64,000 bases of DNA. It comes from Legionella antarctica (lineage in GTDB: Bacteria; Pseudomonadota; Gammaproteobacteria; Legionellales; Legionellaceae). Numbering within the stretch: the stretch's first letter is position 1; every line of letters starts with the position of its first letter. The position numbers and the translations under genes are program-made. The stretch spans positions 2,959,001-3,023,000 of the forward strand of contig NZ_AP022839.1 of NCBI RefSeq assembly GCF_011764505.1, written 5' to 3'. A model generated the notes under the pieces. The model was not told the DNA's origin. It was given only the letters and a program-made list of their open reading frames with translations, and searched no databases. Below are positions 10,166 to 20,744 of the stretch, one piece after another.

Positions 10166-10930
10166 TCAACCAGTAACGCGTGTTGCATTAGCTGCTTTAG
10201 TAGTATTTATAGGGGCTGTCGATTTCGAAGATGCCTCAGTACGATTTGAGGCTGCTTCAACTACAGCCGTCATAATCAGCTCATTACTTACGGTTACTGC
10301 AGGGGAAGCTGCCGCTGTCATCACCATTGTATTCATTTCTTTGGCTTGATAGGCTCTTGGAGGCTGAGGAGCATTATCCCCTCCCTCTATAAATACCAAA
10401 TTACTGACACTATAGTTTTGGGTCGGATAGACTTTATTCATTCGTGCAATTTCTTCATTAACTTGCTGATATAACTGTTCACGTATTTTAGCACGAACAG
10501 TCTGTGTTTCCTCTAAACTGGGTTTAAAATCTACCCCGCTCACTTCATATTTTGTACCTGGGGTACTGATTATTTTAGCATGTTGATAAATATCTGTTAA
10601 AGTAGCCTGATCGACACGGACTCGGGCCTGAACATACAATTTTTCCAGACCTGAACTATCCTGAGAACGATTAAAATCAATCAAATGCCAATCACCTTTA
10701 GCAATTTTATTTAAACTCGTCATCATGTCGGCCCGCGCTTTAACTAAATCAGCATTAGATAAAGTGGCATTAATACTGACAGTTAACAGGGCTGTTTGAG
10801 TAGTAACCCATTTTTTGGAAGAGATTTGAAAAAGAACTTTATCAAGAACCATTTGAGGAACGAGAATATCTGCAGCAAAAGCAAAAGGGGTAATCGTCAT
10901 TAAAGCAAGCATTCCCACAACTTTTTTCAT
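10166..10930 (-). CDS. Hypothetical exported protein, 254 aa
   Basis: Not recognised. The start at 10930 is preferred (MKKVVGMLALMTITPFAFAA) because GGAG lies about eight bases upstream. The N-terminus is a typical Sec signal peptide. The mature protein is rich in Val, Thr and Ala; its central part resembles the beta/alpha pattern of SIMPL-like periplasmic proteins but without a decisive motif. The last 50 residues are low-complexity (Ala, Thr, Ser, Asn). It is 31 bases upstream of the preferred ugpQ start, so ugpQ-ugpB may be read from its promoter. Confidence 0.65.
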   Translation of the reverse strand: MKKVVGMLALMTITPFAFAADILVPQMVLDKVLFQISSKKWVTTQTALLTVSINATLSNADLVKARADMMTSLNKIAKGDWHLIDFNRSQDSSGLEKLYVQARVRVDQATLTDIYQHAKIISTPGTKYEVSGVDFKPSLEETQTVRAKIREQLYQQVNEEIARMNKVYPTQNYSVSNLVFIEGGDNAPQPPRAYQAKEMNTMVMTAAASPAVTVSNELIMTAVVEAASNRTEASSKSTAPINTTKAANATRVTG

Positions 10931-11277
10931 TAGGAACTCCATTCTGGATATAATTTAAATTAGTGTATACCAGCAGCCCCTTAGACACCAAATCATTCTG
11001 GCTATTTGGGAATTGAAGTTGAATTTTAGCCCGTATTAGCAATAGTGTAATGAGGAGCTAATTTTCATCAAAATCCAGAATCGTTTTTAAATCCGTATTA
11101 CGGTATGCTAAGAACCTCTACATTTGACAAAGACATGTATTCTGATTTTTACATTTCAACAGTCAGATCTATTTCGAATGATTTTTTTTCAAGGAGAATC
11201 AAATCAAACCGATCCATTGATTTAATTAAAAAATAGGTCTATAACTTTCCAATTTATTGCAAGAGGAGCGCAAACCA
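10931..11277. promoter_or_regulatory. Divergent intergenic region between an exported protein gene and leucine dehydrogenase
   Basis: No gene is seen here. It must hold promoters for both flanking operons. A TTGACA hexamer at 11124-11129 could be a -35 element for the rightward operon, with a T-rich weak -10 about 17 bases later; this is only a guess. No strong terminator hairpin or riboswitch-like fold was recognised. Confidence 0.35.
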
Positions 11278-12351
11278 ATGATGTCCATTGACAATATAAA
11301 TAATGATAGCCTTGCCAAAACAGAAGACGATTTCCTTGACTATGCTCTATCCCATGGTTTTGGCGATTTACACCTTAAAGTGGATCCCGAAACAGGTATG
11401 AAAGCGATAATTGCTATTCATAGCACCAAATTAGGCCCAGCTTTAGGCGGGTGCCGTTTTATTGAATACCCTAATACTGCCGCTGCCCTGAATGATGCAA
11501 TGCGTCTTGCCCGTGGAATGAGTTTTAAAGCTGCTTCTGTTAATTTGCCTTTAGGCGGAGGCAAATCAGTAATTATCAAGCCCCAAGGTTCCTTCAACCG
11601 GACTGAATACATGCATCGTTTTGGGAAGTTTGTTGATGAATTAAACGGTAGGTATATTACTGCTCTTGACAGTGGAACAGTATTAAGCGATATGGATATT
11701 ATTGCTGAACACACAGACTATGTTGCCAGCTTATCCAAACATAATGGCGATCCTTCTCCTTCTACAGCGAAGGGCGTAATGCGAGGAATTCAGGCTGCTG
11801 TAGCCTTTAAATTGGGAAAAAGTAATTTAAACGGTGTTCATGTAGCAATTCAAGGGCTTGGCCATGTAGGTTATTTACTGGCGAAACACTTGCATGAATC
11901 AGGTGCAATACTTACCGTTGCCGATATTTCTCCTGAGGCGGTTGAACTGGCTGTAAAAGAACTGGGTGCCAAAGCCGTCAGTACTGACGTTATTCACAAA
12001 GTTCCTTGTGATGTTTTTGCCCCGTGCGCCTTGGGTGCCATAATTAACGATATTACTATTTCGCAATTACAAACCACTATTATTGCGGGAGCGGCTAATA
12101 ATCAACTCGCGCATAGCTTCCATGGCAAGAGATTGCATGAAAAAGGCATTTTATTTGCTGCTGATTATGTTATTAATGCAGGCGGAGTAATTTTTGCAGC
12201 GTCTAAATATTTGCATACCCCAGAGGAAAAAGTGAACAGTCAGATTGACGGTATCTATACTTCTTTAATGGAAATATTTAATCGCTCTGCTAAAGATAAC
12301 TTACCTGCCAGTGAAATTGCTGATACTTTGGCAAAAGAAAAATTAGCTTAG
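11278..12351 (+). CDS. ldh: Leucine dehydrogenase (Glu/Leu/Phe/Val dehydrogenase family)
   Basis: Catalyses NAD-dependent oxidative deamination of branched-chain amino acids. The start at ATG 11278 is chosen because AGGAG lies nine bases upstream; a TTG at 11257 is also in frame. Signatures in order: GLHLKVD-like GDLHLKVDPETGM, LGGCRF, the catalytic lysine region LARGMSFKAASVNLPLGGGKS, TALDSGT, and the Rossmann motif VAIQGLGHVGYLLAKHL. It opens a five-gene operon with a methyltransferase and three tyrosine-catabolism genes, spaced 13 bases from the next. Length (357) is normal. Confidence 0.92.
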   Translation: MMSIDNINNDSLAKTEDDFLDYALSHGFGDLHLKVDPETGMKAIIAIHSTKLGPALGGCRFIEYPNTAAALNDAMRLARGMSFKAASVNLPLGGGKSVIIKPQGSFNRTEYMHRFGKFVDELNGRYITALDSGTVLSDMDIIAEHTDYVASLSKHNGDPSPSTAKGVMRGIQAAVAFKLGKSNLNGVHVAIQGLGHVGYLLAKHLHESGAILTVADISPEAVELAVKELGAKAVSTDVIHKVPCDVFAPCALGAIINDITISQLQTTIIAGAANNQLAHSFHGKRLHEKGILFAADYVINAGGVIFAASKYLHTPEEKVNSQIDGIYTSLMEIFNRSAKDNLPASEIADTLAKEKLA

Positions 12352-12364
12352 GCGGGTATTTTAC

Positions 12365-13021
12365 ATGAAGCATCTACAACTTACCCCGGGTTTATATGAA
12401 TACATGTTAGATAAATCATTGCGCGAGCACCCGGTACTAAGGGGTCTGCGCAAAGAAACGTCTACTATGGAATTGGCCAATATGCAGGTTGCACCCGAAC
12501 AAGCGCAATTTATGCAATTTCTTTTACGCTTAATTCGTGCTAAAAATGTTCTGGAATTGGGAACGTTTACAGGTTACAGTGCATTAGCCATGTCCCTGGT
12601 TCTTCCCGACGATGGTCAACTCATTACCTGTGATATCAGCGAAGAATGGACGAAAAAAGCACATCCATTCTGGCGCGAAGCAAAACAGGAAAATAAAATT
12701 AAATTACGCTTAGGACCAGCCCTGGAAACTCTGTATGCTTTGCTGAACGAGGGCTGGGAAAAGAAATTTGATTTCATTTTCATTGATGCTGACAAAACCA
12801 ATTATCTGAATTACTATGAATTAGCATTAAAGTTGATTAAACCCCAAGGATTAATCGTTATAGATAATGTATTCTGGGATGGTAAAGTCATTGATCCCCA
12901 TGAAGCCGGTGGGCAGACAAGAGAGATAAAAAAGCTCAATGAATTGATTAAAAATGATCAGAGAGTATTTGTAAGTATGTTACCAATAGCCGATGGACTT
13001 TTTTTAGTACAATCAGTTTAA
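12365..13021 (+). CDS. Class I SAM-dependent O-methyltransferase (COMT/CCoAOMT type)
   Basis: Soluble methyltransferase of 218 residues. The SAM-binding motif I is VLELGTFTGYSALAMSL, motif post-I gives LITCDIS, and FDFIFIDADKTNYLNYYE carries the metal-binding acidic residues typical of cation-dependent catechol/caffeoyl-CoA-type enzymes; VIDNVFWDGKV follows. The natural substrate is unknown; a small phenolic is reasonable given the neighbouring aromatic catabolism genes. It lies 13 bases after ldh and 65 before hpd in the same direction. Confidence 0.85.
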   Translation: MKHLQLTPGLYEYMLDKSLREHPVLRGLRKETSTMELANMQVAPEQAQFMQFLLRLIRAKNVLELGTFTGYSALAMSLVLPDDGQLITCDISEEWTKKAHPFWREAKQENKIKLRLGPALETLYALLNEGWEKKFDFIFIDADKTNYLNYYELALKLIKPQGLIVIDNVFWDGKVIDPHEAGGQTREIKKLNELIKNDQRVFVSMLPIADGLFLVQSV

Positions 13022-13086
13022 TAATTCTAACTTGTGAGATTTACACCGGGTTTTCAGTTCAAATATTTATACAAGGAGTTCTGCTG

Positions 13087-14139
13087 ATGCAAACAAATAA
13101 TAACCCCTGCGGATTAGATGGCTTCGCTTTTTTAGAGTTTTCCGGACCGGATAAACAACGCTTGGAACAACAGTTCGTTGATATGGGCTTTCAACCAGTA
13201 TCCACCCATCAAGATCAGGACATCACTTTATATCAACAGGGCGAAATTCTCTTTATCGTGAATGGAGCACGCGATTGCCAAGCCGCAGAGCACGGTGTAA
13301 CACATGGACCAGGCGCTTGTGCAATGGGCTTTAAAGTCAAAGACGCTGATGCGGCTTTTCAATACGCCCTCAAGAATGGCGCGACCGCGTTTGAGGACAG
13401 TCGTCATGCTCATCATGACTTACCTGCAATTAATGCAATTGGTGGCAGTGTTATTTATTTTGTGGATGATACGCATAAACCTTTTAATAACAAATGGAAA
13501 ATAAATACTACATCAGCAATTCCAGGTAACGGCCTGGTAGCCATTGATCATCTCACTCATAATGTCTTTAGAGGCAATATGGATAAATGGGCCAAGTTTT
13601 ATGAGTCTATTTTCAATTTTCAGGAAATTCGTTTTTTTAATATTGTCGGTCAAATGACTGGTCTCATCAGTCGTGCTCTGAGTAGTCCTTGTGGAAAAAT
13701 TAAAATACCATTAAATGAATCAAAAGATGACCAATCTCAAATTGAAGAGTTCCTTCATGACTACCATGGTGAAGGCATACAACATATAGCTTTAACTACT
13801 AAAGACATATATAAATCAGTAAACAGTTTAAGGAAACAGGGGGTCAAATTCCTCGATGTGCCAGACACTTATTACGACATGCTTGATACACGTCTTCCTT
13901 GGCATCAAGAACCCATCGCACAATTAAATGCAGAAAAAATTTTAATGGACGGAGAACGTGATCCACAATACGGATTATTGTTACAAATTTTCACTGAAAA
14001 CATTTTTGGCCCAGTGTTTTTTGAAATTATTCAACGTAAGGGTAACCAGGGATTTGGAGAAGGTAACTTCCAGGCTTTATTTGAAGCGATTGAAAGAGAT
14101 CAGGTCAAACGCGGTACTTTAAAAAAAGAAATGAGTTAA
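13087..14139 (+). CDS. hpd: 4-hydroxyphenylpyruvate dioxygenase (legiolysin type)
   Basis: Converts 4-hydroxyphenylpyruvate to homogentisate with O2 and Fe(II). In Legionella the homologue is called legiolysin (Lly) and underlies brown pyomelanin formation. The 350-residue protein has two VOC-fold halves; the iron ligands in the C-terminal half are visible as His155 (VAIDHLTHNVF), His233 (GIQHIALTT) and Glu313 (PVFFEIIQRKG), with the C-terminal QGFGEGNFQALFE. A good ribosome site (AAGGAG) precedes the ATG. Part of the ldh operon. Confidence 0.95.
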   Translation: MQTNNNPCGLDGFAFLEFSGPDKQRLEQQFVDMGFQPVSTHQDQDITLYQQGEILFIVNGARDCQAAEHGVTHGPGACAMGFKVKDADAAFQYALKNGATAFEDSRHAHHDLPAINAIGGSVIYFVDDTHKPFNNKWKINTTSAIPGNGLVAIDHLTHNVFRGNMDKWAKFYESIFNFQEIRFFNIVGQMTGLISRALSSPCGKIKIPLNESKDDQSQIEEFLHDYHGEGIQHIALTTKDIYKSVNSLRKQGVKFLDVPDTYYDMLDTRLPWHQEPIAQLNAEKILMDGERDPQYGLLLQIFTENIFGPVFFEIIQRKGNQGFGEGNFQALFEAIERDQVKRGTLKKEMS

Positions 14140-14188
14140 CAGATACAACATACTGATTATTCTATGACCTATTTTTCAAGAGGCCCCT

Positions 14189-15187
14189 ATGAAACTTGCC
14201 AGTTTAAAATCAGCTTTATCTCGTGATGGAGAATTATGTGTGGTCAATCAAACATTGACTAGCGCAGTACGAGTACCCCATATTGCCCCGACGCTTCAAT
14301 ATGCCCTGGATCATTGGCTGTTAAAAGAAAAAGAACTGCAACAAACCTATCAAAAATTAAACGAAGGTAGTTTAGACAATACTTTTGCGTTCGATCCCCA
14401 GCAGTGTGCATCTCCCCTGCCCCGAGCCTATCAATGGGCAGACGGCAGTGCCTACGTCAATCATGTTGAATTGGTACGAAAAGCCAGAGGAGCAGAAATG
14501 CCTGCCAATTTTTGGACTAATCCCTTGATGTATCAGGGGGGGTCAGATGCTTTTTTGGGGCCAAGAGATCCTATTCTGGCAGTTGATGAAACTCATGGAA
14601 TAGATTTTGAATCAGAGATAGCGATTATTACTGACGATGTTCCAATGGGTATCAGTGCAACAACCGCAGAACAACACATTAAACTGCTGATGTTAGTCAA
14701 CGATGTGTCACTTCGTAATCTAATCCCTGATGAATTAGCCAAAGGGTTTGGCTTTTTTCAATCAAAACCTGCCAGCAGTTTTTCCCCGGTCGCCATCACC
14801 CCTGACGAATTAGGTTCTGATTGGGATAACCAACGTGTCCACTTACCATTACTCACTCACTTGAATGGCACTTTATTTGGTCAACCTAATGCGGGCGTGG
14901 ACATGACCTTTTCTTTTCCAGAACTTATTCAACATGCAGCAAGAACAAGAGATCTAAAGGCTGGAACCATAATAGGCTCAGGAACAATATCTAATTTAGA
15001 CCGCAGCAAAGGTTCTTCCTGTATCGCTGAAAAAAGAATGCTGGAGATTTTGGAAGGCGGAAAAGGTCATACTTCTTTTATGCGTTTTGGTGATCGGGTT
15101 CGCATTGAAATGTTAGATAAGCAAGGTAATAGTCTCTTTGGCGCTATAGATCAGCTTGTAACTCATTACGAAGCAGATTCTCAATGA
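14189..15187 (+). CDS. Fumarylacetoacetate hydrolase family protein
   Basis: Likely the last enzyme of tyrosine degradation, splitting fumarylacetoacetate to fumarate and acetoacetate. The 332-residue protein has the FAH N-terminal region and the catalytic core with ESEIAIITDDVPMG (metal-binding acidic residues), GFGFFQSKPASSFSP and AGTIIGSGTISN. It is in the hpd operon and overlaps maiA by four bases (ATGA), which supports the pathway assignment. It is shorter than eukaryotic FAH but usual for the bacterial type. Confidence 0.88.
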   Translation: MKLASLKSALSRDGELCVVNQTLTSAVRVPHIAPTLQYALDHWLLKEKELQQTYQKLNEGSLDNTFAFDPQQCASPLPRAYQWADGSAYVNHVELVRKARGAEMPANFWTNPLMYQGGSDAFLGPRDPILAVDETHGIDFESEIAIITDDVPMGISATTAEQHIKLLMLVNDVSLRNLIPDELAKGFGFFQSKPASSFSPVAITPDELGSDWDNQRVHLPLLTHLNGTLFGQPNAGVDMTFSFPELIQHAARTRDLKAGTIIGSGTISNLDRSKGSSCIAEKRMLEILEGGKGHTSFMRFGDRVRIEMLDKQGNSLFGAIDQLVTHYEADSQ

Positions 15188-15816
15188 TACTGTATGACTA
15201 TTTTCGTTCTACGGCCTGTTATCGGGTACGTATTGCTTTAAATTTAAAAAATATTGCTTATGAGAAAAGAGAAATCCATTTGGTGAACCATGGTGGGGAA
15301 CATCATAGCCCACTATATCGCCAGATTAATCCCCAAGGCCTTGTCCCCAGTTTAGACGTTAATGGACATGTTCTACATCAATCAATGGCAATTATTGAGT
15401 ATCTGGAAGAGTCCTATCCTGAAATTCCTTTGTTTCCCAAAGATCCCTTCATTAAAGCGACGTTACGCTCTCTGGCCTTAATCGTGGCTTGTGATGTGCA
15501 CCCCTTGAATAATTTGCGAGTGTTAAATCGCTTAAAGATGCAATTTAGTGCGAATGAAGCGCAAATTTCAGATTGGTACCATCATTGGCTTAAAGAAGGC
15601 TTTGATGCCTTTGAAAAACGGTTGGAGGTGCTTGAGCGAAATAAGCCTGTTTGTTTGGGCAATGAAGTAACTGTGGCAGATATTTGTTTAATTCCTCAGG
15701 TATTCAATGCAAACCGTTTTAATTTTGTTATGGACGACTACCCGCTTATTAATGAAATTAATGATTACTGCTTAACTTTAGCCGCTTTTCAAAATGCAGC
15801 CCCTGTCAACCCTTGA
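15184..15816 (+). CDS. maiA: Maleylacetoacetate isomerase (zeta-class GST)
   Basis: Glutathione-dependent cis-trans isomerase converting maleylacetoacetate to fumarylacetoacetate. The N-terminal thioredoxin fold begins LYDYFRSTACYRVRIALN, containing the zeta-class SSxxxYRVRIAL-like active site (here STACYRVRIAL), then NPQGLVPSL and QSMAIIEYLEESYP for glutathione binding. The helical C-terminal domain carries VTVADICLIPQVFNANRF. At 210 residues it has the usual length. Translation is coupled to the FAH gene; it ends the operon two bases from a convergent gene. Confidence 0.93.
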   Translation: MILYDYFRSTACYRVRIALNLKNIAYEKREIHLVNHGGEHHSPLYRQINPQGLVPSLDVNGHVLHQSMAIIEYLEESYPEIPLFPKDPFIKATLRSLALIVACDVHPLNNLRVLNRLKMQFSANEAQISDWYHHWLKEGFDAFEKRLEVLERNKPVCLGNEVTVADICLIPQVFNANRFNFVMDDYPLINEINDYCLTLAAFQNAAPVNP

Positions 15817-15817
15817 T

Positions 15818-16222
15818 TTACATATATAAGTAATAGCCGTTTGCCATTAAAATAACACCTATTACAGCCATTATAATAATCATTACATAATAGCCCTTTC
15901 CACTGTATAATTTTTGGCTAAGAGTAATAACCTTCTCGGGAAATGACAAGATAAGGATGGATTTTATTAAAATGAACCACAGAAAGATACTCAGTAAATC
16001 AGTTGCAAATTGCCCGTCCCAAAAATTATGGATAGTCACTAAAAAAAGACCTAACAATAATCCAAAAGAACCACCCACTAATATCCCAAAACCATTTGGG
16101 TTAATATTCTTGAGCACTTTTTTGTAGTGTCTGGCACGACTGGCAAGTATAATGGCCAACAATATGAGATATACTCCAAATACCTGCGACAGTATAAACG
16201 TATGAAAATATTCACGGACCAT
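15818..16222 (-). CDS. Small integral membrane protein, unknown function
   Basis: Four hydrophobic segments in 134 residues, with the start set at 16222 (MVREYFHTFIL) because GGAG stands six bases upstream. Segments lie near residues 9-29, 45-65, 74-95 and 112-132. Not recognised beyond a general resemblance to small conserved inner-membrane proteins. Convergent with maiA. Confidence 0.6.
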   Translation of the reverse strand: MVREYFHTFILSQVFGVYLILLAIILASRARHYKKVLKNINPNGFGILVGGSFGLLLGLFLVTIHNFWDGQFATDLLSIFLWFILIKSILILSFPEKVITLSQKLYSGKGYYVMIIIMAVIGVILMANGYYLYM

Positions 16223-16341
16223 TGCTTTCTCCTTAAACCAACATCTACTCTTAAGTAAAGATGCTTTACACGCATTTATCAAGTTATTTTAGGGCACCCA
16301 AGACTAATTATTGATTTTTTTAAATATCAGAATTTTGTCTC

Positions 16342-16902
16342 TTAAAACCAAGCCTTCTTTAAATAGACTGTCACTATTCCTTCGGAGGTTTTTGCTAACA
16401 TGCTCCATGTAGCCTTACATCGTTGCAAATGACCAATAAGTATATTTTGATTAGAACAACGATATCGTACCGGCATGGAATCATAAACCTCATTCGGCTC
16501 TATAGCCTCGCAATGTTCTCCATTGGCTAATTCAATTCCCCAGGGATAAACACGCGACATATCCAGGGTAACGTGGTTTTCGTTCTCTAAGGGACTACCG
16601 ACTTCAATTTGGACACTATCACTTACCCAAGGTGACTGGGGACATATTACCTCGGTTTTACTATTTGATGGCTTGACAAAACAGGGATCAAAAATTTTAC
16701 CATCTGCCATACATCGCCAGGCATCCTCTCGTAAAATTAATTGAGATTGAGTCGTACATTGCCCACTTATTTTATTTTTTACAACAGGAACAGTTTGATC
16801 AGTTACTTCACCATAAGGTCTATACAGTTTTAATACAGTATCATCTGCAGAAACCAAAAAAGAACAAAAAAATAGCAATACTAATAAAACTCTTTGCATC
16901 AT
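16342..16902 (-). CDS. Hypothetical secreted cysteine-containing protein, 186 aa
   Basis: Starts with a classic signal peptide (MMQRVLLVLLFFCSFLVSA) behind a GGGGGA ribosome site. The mature part has seven cysteines, suggesting a periplasmic or secreted disulfide-bonded protein. I do not recognise the family. It is divergent from asnS, sharing a short intergenic region of about 80 bases. Confidence 0.6.
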   Translation of the reverse strand: MMQRVLLVLLFFCSFLVSADDTVLKLYRPYGEVTDQTVPVVKNKISGQCTTQSQLILREDAWRCMADGKIFDPCFVKPSNSKTEVICPQSPWVSDSVQIEVGSPLENENHVTLDMSRVYPWGIELANGEHCEAIEPNEVYDSMPVRYRCSNQNILIGHLQRCKATWSMLAKTSEGIVTVYLKKAWF

Positions 16903-16984
16903 AGTGTTCCCCCACTGATTTTATTTAGTGTATCATCTCTATTTAAAAATAAAGCAGACTTCTTTACCGATTTTGGAGTACATA

Positions 16985-18388
16985 ATGACAGATGTCTTTA
17001 CCATAAAACAATGTTTGGAAGGTGAAATTAGCATAGATGAAACCGTTACAGTGCGCGGCTGGGTAAAAACCCGACGTGATTCTAAAGCCGGATTATCATT
17101 TATCAGTTTACATGATGGTTCTTGTTTTTCCCCAATTCAAATCGTAGCTACTGATGGGTTAAAAAATTATCACGAGGAAGTAGTGAAACTAACTGCCGGC
17201 TGTTCCATGATAGCCACTGGTAAATTAGTCGCGTCTCAAGGTAAAGGTCAGTCTTTTGAAATTCAGGCGGATCACATTGAAGTAGTAGGCTGGGTTGAGA
17301 ATCCTGATACTTATCCGATTCAGGCAAAACGTCATACCCTGGAGTTTTTACGCGATGTAGCCCATTTACGTCCACGTACTAATACCATTAGTGCGGTAAC
17401 TCGTATTCGTCATTGTTTAGCCCAAGCCATTCATCGTTTTTTTCATGAACAAGGTTATTTTTGGATACATACCCCCATCATTACTGCCAGTGACTGTGAA
17501 GGTGCGGGGGAAATGTTTCGCGTGTCCACTTTAGATATGTTAAATGTACCTAAAAATGAACTGGGACAAATTGATTTCAGCAAAGATTTCTTTGGCAGAG
17601 AAACATTCCTTACGGTTTCAGGTCAATTAAATGTTGAGTCCTATTGTATGGCCATGTCTAAGGTGTATACTTTTGGACCAACATTCCGCGCAGAAAATTC
17701 CAATACCAGCCGTCATTTGGCTGAATTCTGGATGATAGAGCCCGAAATTGCGTTTGCCTCTCTCGATGATATATGTAATTTAAGTCAAAACATGTTGCGC
17801 TATTTATGCAAAACAGTGCTCAATGAACGTGCCGATGACATGGACTTTTTCAATCAGTTTGTCTCTCCAGGCTGTACCGAGCGTATGGAGCAAATGGCAG
17901 AAGCCGAATTTGAAATCATGACCTATACTGACGCCATTAAAACACTTGAGTCTTGTGACCACAAATTTGAATTTCCCGTTAGCTGGGGTCTGGATTTACA
18001 ATCAGAGCACGAACGCTATCTTGCAGAAGTACACTGCAAAAAGCCGGTTATCCTGACTAATTACCCTCAAGAAATTAAAGGGTTCTATATGCGGCTCAAT
18101 GATGATGAAAAAACTGTAGCCGCTATGGACGTTTTAGCCCCGGGAATAGGCGAAATTATTGGTGGAAGCCAACGTGAAGAACGTTTACATATTTTGGATA
18201 AACGTATGGATGAATGCAATCTGAACAAAGAACACTATCAATGGTATAGAGACCTACGTCGTTACGGTACTGTACCGCATGCTGGCTTTGGTTTAGGTTT
18301 TGAGCGTTTGATTAGTTACGTCACTGGCGTGAGTAATGTGCGTGATGTAATTCCTTTCCCACGCACCCCAGGTCATGCTGACTACTAA
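16985..18388 (+). CDS. asnS: Asparaginyl-tRNA synthetase
   Basis: Class II synthetase charging tRNA-Asn. The start is taken at ATG 16985 ([10 protein letters not shown]) with GGAG upstream, giving 467 residues, as in E. coli. The N-terminal OB-fold anticodon domain carries [17 protein letters not shown]; motif 2 is [19 protein letters not shown]; motif 3 is [17 protein letters not shown]. Complete and unremarkable. It overlaps the convergent downstream gene by four bases. Confidence 0.97.
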   Translation: MTDVFTIKQCLEGEISIDETVTVRGWVKTRRDSKAGLSFISLHDGSCFSPIQIVATDGLKNYHEEVVKLTAGCSMIATGKLVASQGKGQSFEIQADHIEVVGWVENPDTYPIQAKRHTLEFLRDVAHLRPRTNTISAVTRIRHCLAQAIHRFFHEQGYFWIHTPIITASDCEGAGEMFRVSTLDMLNVPKNELGQIDFSKDFFGRETFLTVSGQLNVESYCMAMSKVYTFGPTFRAENSNTSRHLAEFWMIEPEIAFASLDDICNLSQNMLRYLCKTVLNERADDMDFFNQFVSPGCTERMEQMAEAEFEIMTYTDAIKTLESCDHKFEFPVSWGLDLQSEHERYLAEVHCKKPVILTNYPQEIKGFYMRLNDDEKTVAAMDVLAPGIGEIIGGSQREERLHILDKRMDECNLNKEHYQWYRDLRRYGTVPHAGFGLGFERLISYVTGVSNVRDVIPFPRTPGHADY

Positions 18389-18804
18389 ATGGAACAATTA
18401 AGGGAAGCGCACTTATCTTGGGCAAAGTCATGTCCCTGATCCGCTAGCGCTTCTTTTCTTTCTCGTTTGGCCCTAGTGCTTATCAAAACTGCTTTATAAG
18501 CTACTTCACAATAGTTTGATTCTATTCCTGTATCCATTGATTCATATTGAGCGCGATCAAAAGCTGCTTTATGCGAATACGATTCTGGCAGTTCCTTATG
18601 TTCTTCACCTGCACCAAGCTCCGGGTTATCTTCCTCCCGTCCTTTCACTGCAGCCCCTAAAGGGTTTCGTGCAGAGGGGTAATAACCAGTTTTCTTTCTT
18701 TTAAAGAATGGTATTGAGATATGTGAGCCAGTTAGTTGATTTTTCTCATCTGCTTTTCCTTGAACTTTTGCACCATCTTTTATTTTTCTCTCAGAAGTAA
18801 GCAT
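18385..18804 (-). CDS. Hypothetical hydrophilic protein, 139 aa
   Basis: Not recognised. The start at 18804 ([11 protein letters not shown]) has GAGGGGA upstream. It is very hydrophilic and charged, rich in Lys, Glu, Gly and Ser, without hydrophobic segments, which fits a disordered cytosolic or secreted protein. It lies just downstream of lolD on the same strand and ends inside the asnS stop region. Confidence 0.5.
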   Translation of the reverse strand: MLTSERKIKDGAKVQGKADEKNQLTGSHISIPFFKRKKTGYYPSARNPLGAAVKGREEDNPELGAGEEHKELPESYSHKAAFDRAQYESMDTGIESNYCEVAYKAVLISTRAKRERKEALADQGHDFAQDKCASLNCSI

Positions 18805-18823
18805 AATAATTCCCCTCATTTTG

Positions 18824-19507
18824 TTACTCTTGATTACACAAAGAACCTTCATGCAAAACTAATACTCTATCCATACGCTTTGCAATTTGCAAATCATGAG
18901 TCACTATCACCAAAGCAGTATTCATTTGTCTATTGAGATCCAACATCAGATCAAACACTTTTGCCGCCGTAGTCTGATCCAGATTTCCCGTAGGCTCATC
19001 TGCAAGGACACAGTTTGGTTGATGCACTAAAGCACGTGCGATGGCTACCCTCTGCCGCTCTCCTCCAGAAAGCTGGGCCGGTTTATGCTCTAACCTTGGC
19101 TTAAGACCAACCTTATCTAACATATCACTGGCTTGTTGTTCTGCTTTTTTAACCTCTAATCCTGATAATAATAAAGGTATCGTTACATTTTCAAGTGCAG
19201 TAAACTCGGGCAATAAATGATGAAATTGATATACAAATCCTAAATGCTGATTCCGTAACTGACACCGTTGCTTTTCGCTGATTTTTTGCCAGCTCACTGT
19301 ATTAATGCATACTTCGCCACTAGTTGGCTTATCCAGTCCACCGAGCAAATGCAATAAAGTGCTTTTTCCTGAACCAGAAGGGCCAATTATAGCAACTCTA
19401 TCACCTTTTTCTATGGATAAATCAATGCCCTTCAATACATGGACCTTTGAAGCACCATCATTATAGGATTTAGATATTTTGTGCCCCTTTAAAATAGGAT
19501 TATTCAT
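18824..19507 (-). CDS. lolD: Lipoprotein-releasing system ATP-binding protein LolD
   Basis: ABC ATPase powering release of outer-membrane lipoproteins from the inner membrane. Walker A is GPSGSGKST, the signature is [15 protein letters not shown], and Walker B runs [12 protein letters not shown]. The start at 19507 ([15 protein letters not shown]) overlaps the end of lolC by eight bases; an earlier ATG at 19570 would extend into lolC. About 227 residues, normal for LolD. Confidence 0.94.
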   Translation of the reverse strand: MNNPILKGHKISKSYNDGASKVHVLKGIDLSIEKGDRVAIIGPSGSGKSTLLHLLGGLDKPTSGEVCINTVSWQKISEKQRCQLRNQHLGFVYQFHHLLPEFTALENVTIPLLLSGLEVKKAEQQASDMLDKVGLKPRLEHKPAQLSGGERQRVAIARALVHQPNCVLADEPTGNLDQTTAAKVFDLMLDLNRQMNTALVIVTHDLQIAKRMDRVLVLHEGSLCNQE

Positions 19508-20744
19508 AATGCAAAGCCTCCGCAATAACTGTTTTTGAGGCACGCCAGGCAGGATAAATTGTCGCGGCAAAACTCATTAATAAAGCCATGGCACATACCT
19601 GCCAAAGATCACTGAATAAAATTTCAGAGGGTAAATAATCAACAAAATAAATACTGGAAGATAAGACCTGCACATGAAACAACGCTTGTAAGCCATTCAC
19701 TATTGCAGTCGCATTTTTGGCCAAAATCAAGCCACCCACCAAACCGATACCAGTACCAACAATTCCTACCATCATCCCTTGCACTATGAACACCCATAGG
19801 ATAGTCGATGGTTTTGCTCCAATAGTTCTTAAAATCGCAATCTCGGCTTGTTTATCATTAACTACCATAACCAGGGAAGATACTAAATTAAAAGCTGCTA
19901 CAGCGATAATTAATAATAAAATCATAAACATCATGGTTTTTTCCATTTTAACTGCCTGAAAAAAAGCGCCAAACTGCTGGGTCCAGTTACCTACCTGATA
20001 CTCCGCACCTAAAAGATGAGACAAGCGGGCAGATAATTCAGGCGCCTGATACACATTATTAATTTTCATTTTGATACCCGTTACCTGATTTCCCATCTGG
20101 AGTAATTTTTGGGCGTCTTCCATATTAATAAAAGCAAGTTTAGTATCAAAATTAAAACCTGTACCGGCAGAAAAGACACCGGCTACAGTGAAGCGTTTAA
20201 AACGAGGGATCATACCTGCAGGCGTCACAGTTGCCTGAGGAATCATCACGGTTACTTTATCACCAATCATGACCCCCAAACTATCAGCAAGCCCCTTACC
20301 TAAAATCATGCCAAAATGATTTAAATTTTTCATACTCCCGGCAAGCAGCTTATCCTCTAAGTGGGTCACCCCTTGCTCTTTTTCAGGTAATATACCAGTC
20401 AATATTATAGGTAAGACCTGGCCATCATGAGTTAGCAAACCCTGCCCGCCTACATAAGGAGCAATGGCTTTAATCTCTGGAATTGTTTGCAGTTTTTTGA
20501 CCAGACCAGGCCAATCACTTAATTTTTCATTTGGCCCAGTCACGGTAATTTCAGGAGCCATTCCAAAAAAACGCTGATGAATTTCCTGATCAAAACCATT
20601 CATCACGGATAAAACCGTAACTAATACCATCACCCCCAAGCCAATACCCAGCATGGAGCTAAAAGAAATAAAAGAAACAAAATGATTCTTCTTTCTGGAA
20701 CGTGTGTAACGCAACCCTATAAAAAGGGCCAATGGTTTATACAT
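19500..20744 (-). CDS. lolC: Lipoprotein-releasing system permease (LolC/LolE)
   Basis: Inner-membrane component of the Lol exporter, 414 residues. A first transmembrane helix ([22 protein letters not shown]), a large periplasmic MacB-PCD-like domain and three C-terminal helices in the FtsX domain are visible; [19 protein letters not shown] is the conserved coupling region. A single permease gene with lolD suggests a LolF-type or LolCD arrangement; a second permease is not in the window. Confidence 0.92.
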   Translation of the reverse strand: MYKPLALFIGLRYTRSRKKNHFVSFISFSSMLGIGLGVMVLVTVLSVMNGFDQEIHQRFFGMAPEITVTGPNEKLSDWPGLVKKLQTIPEIKAIAPYVGGQGLLTHDGQVLPIILTGILPEKEQGVTHLEDKLLAGSMKNLNHFGMILGKGLADSLGVMIGDKVTVMIPQATVTPAGMIPRFKRFTVAGVFSAGTGFNFDTKLAFINMEDAQKLLQMGNQVTGIKMKINNVYQAPELSARLSHLLGAEYQVGNWTQQFGAFFQAVKMEKTMMFMILLLIIAVAAFNLVSSLVMVVNDKQAEIAILRTIGAKPSTILWVFIVQGMMVGIVGTGIGLVGGLILAKNATAIVNGLQALFHVQVLSSSIYFVDYLPSEILFSDLWQVCAMALLMSFAATIYPAWRASKTVIAEALHYE

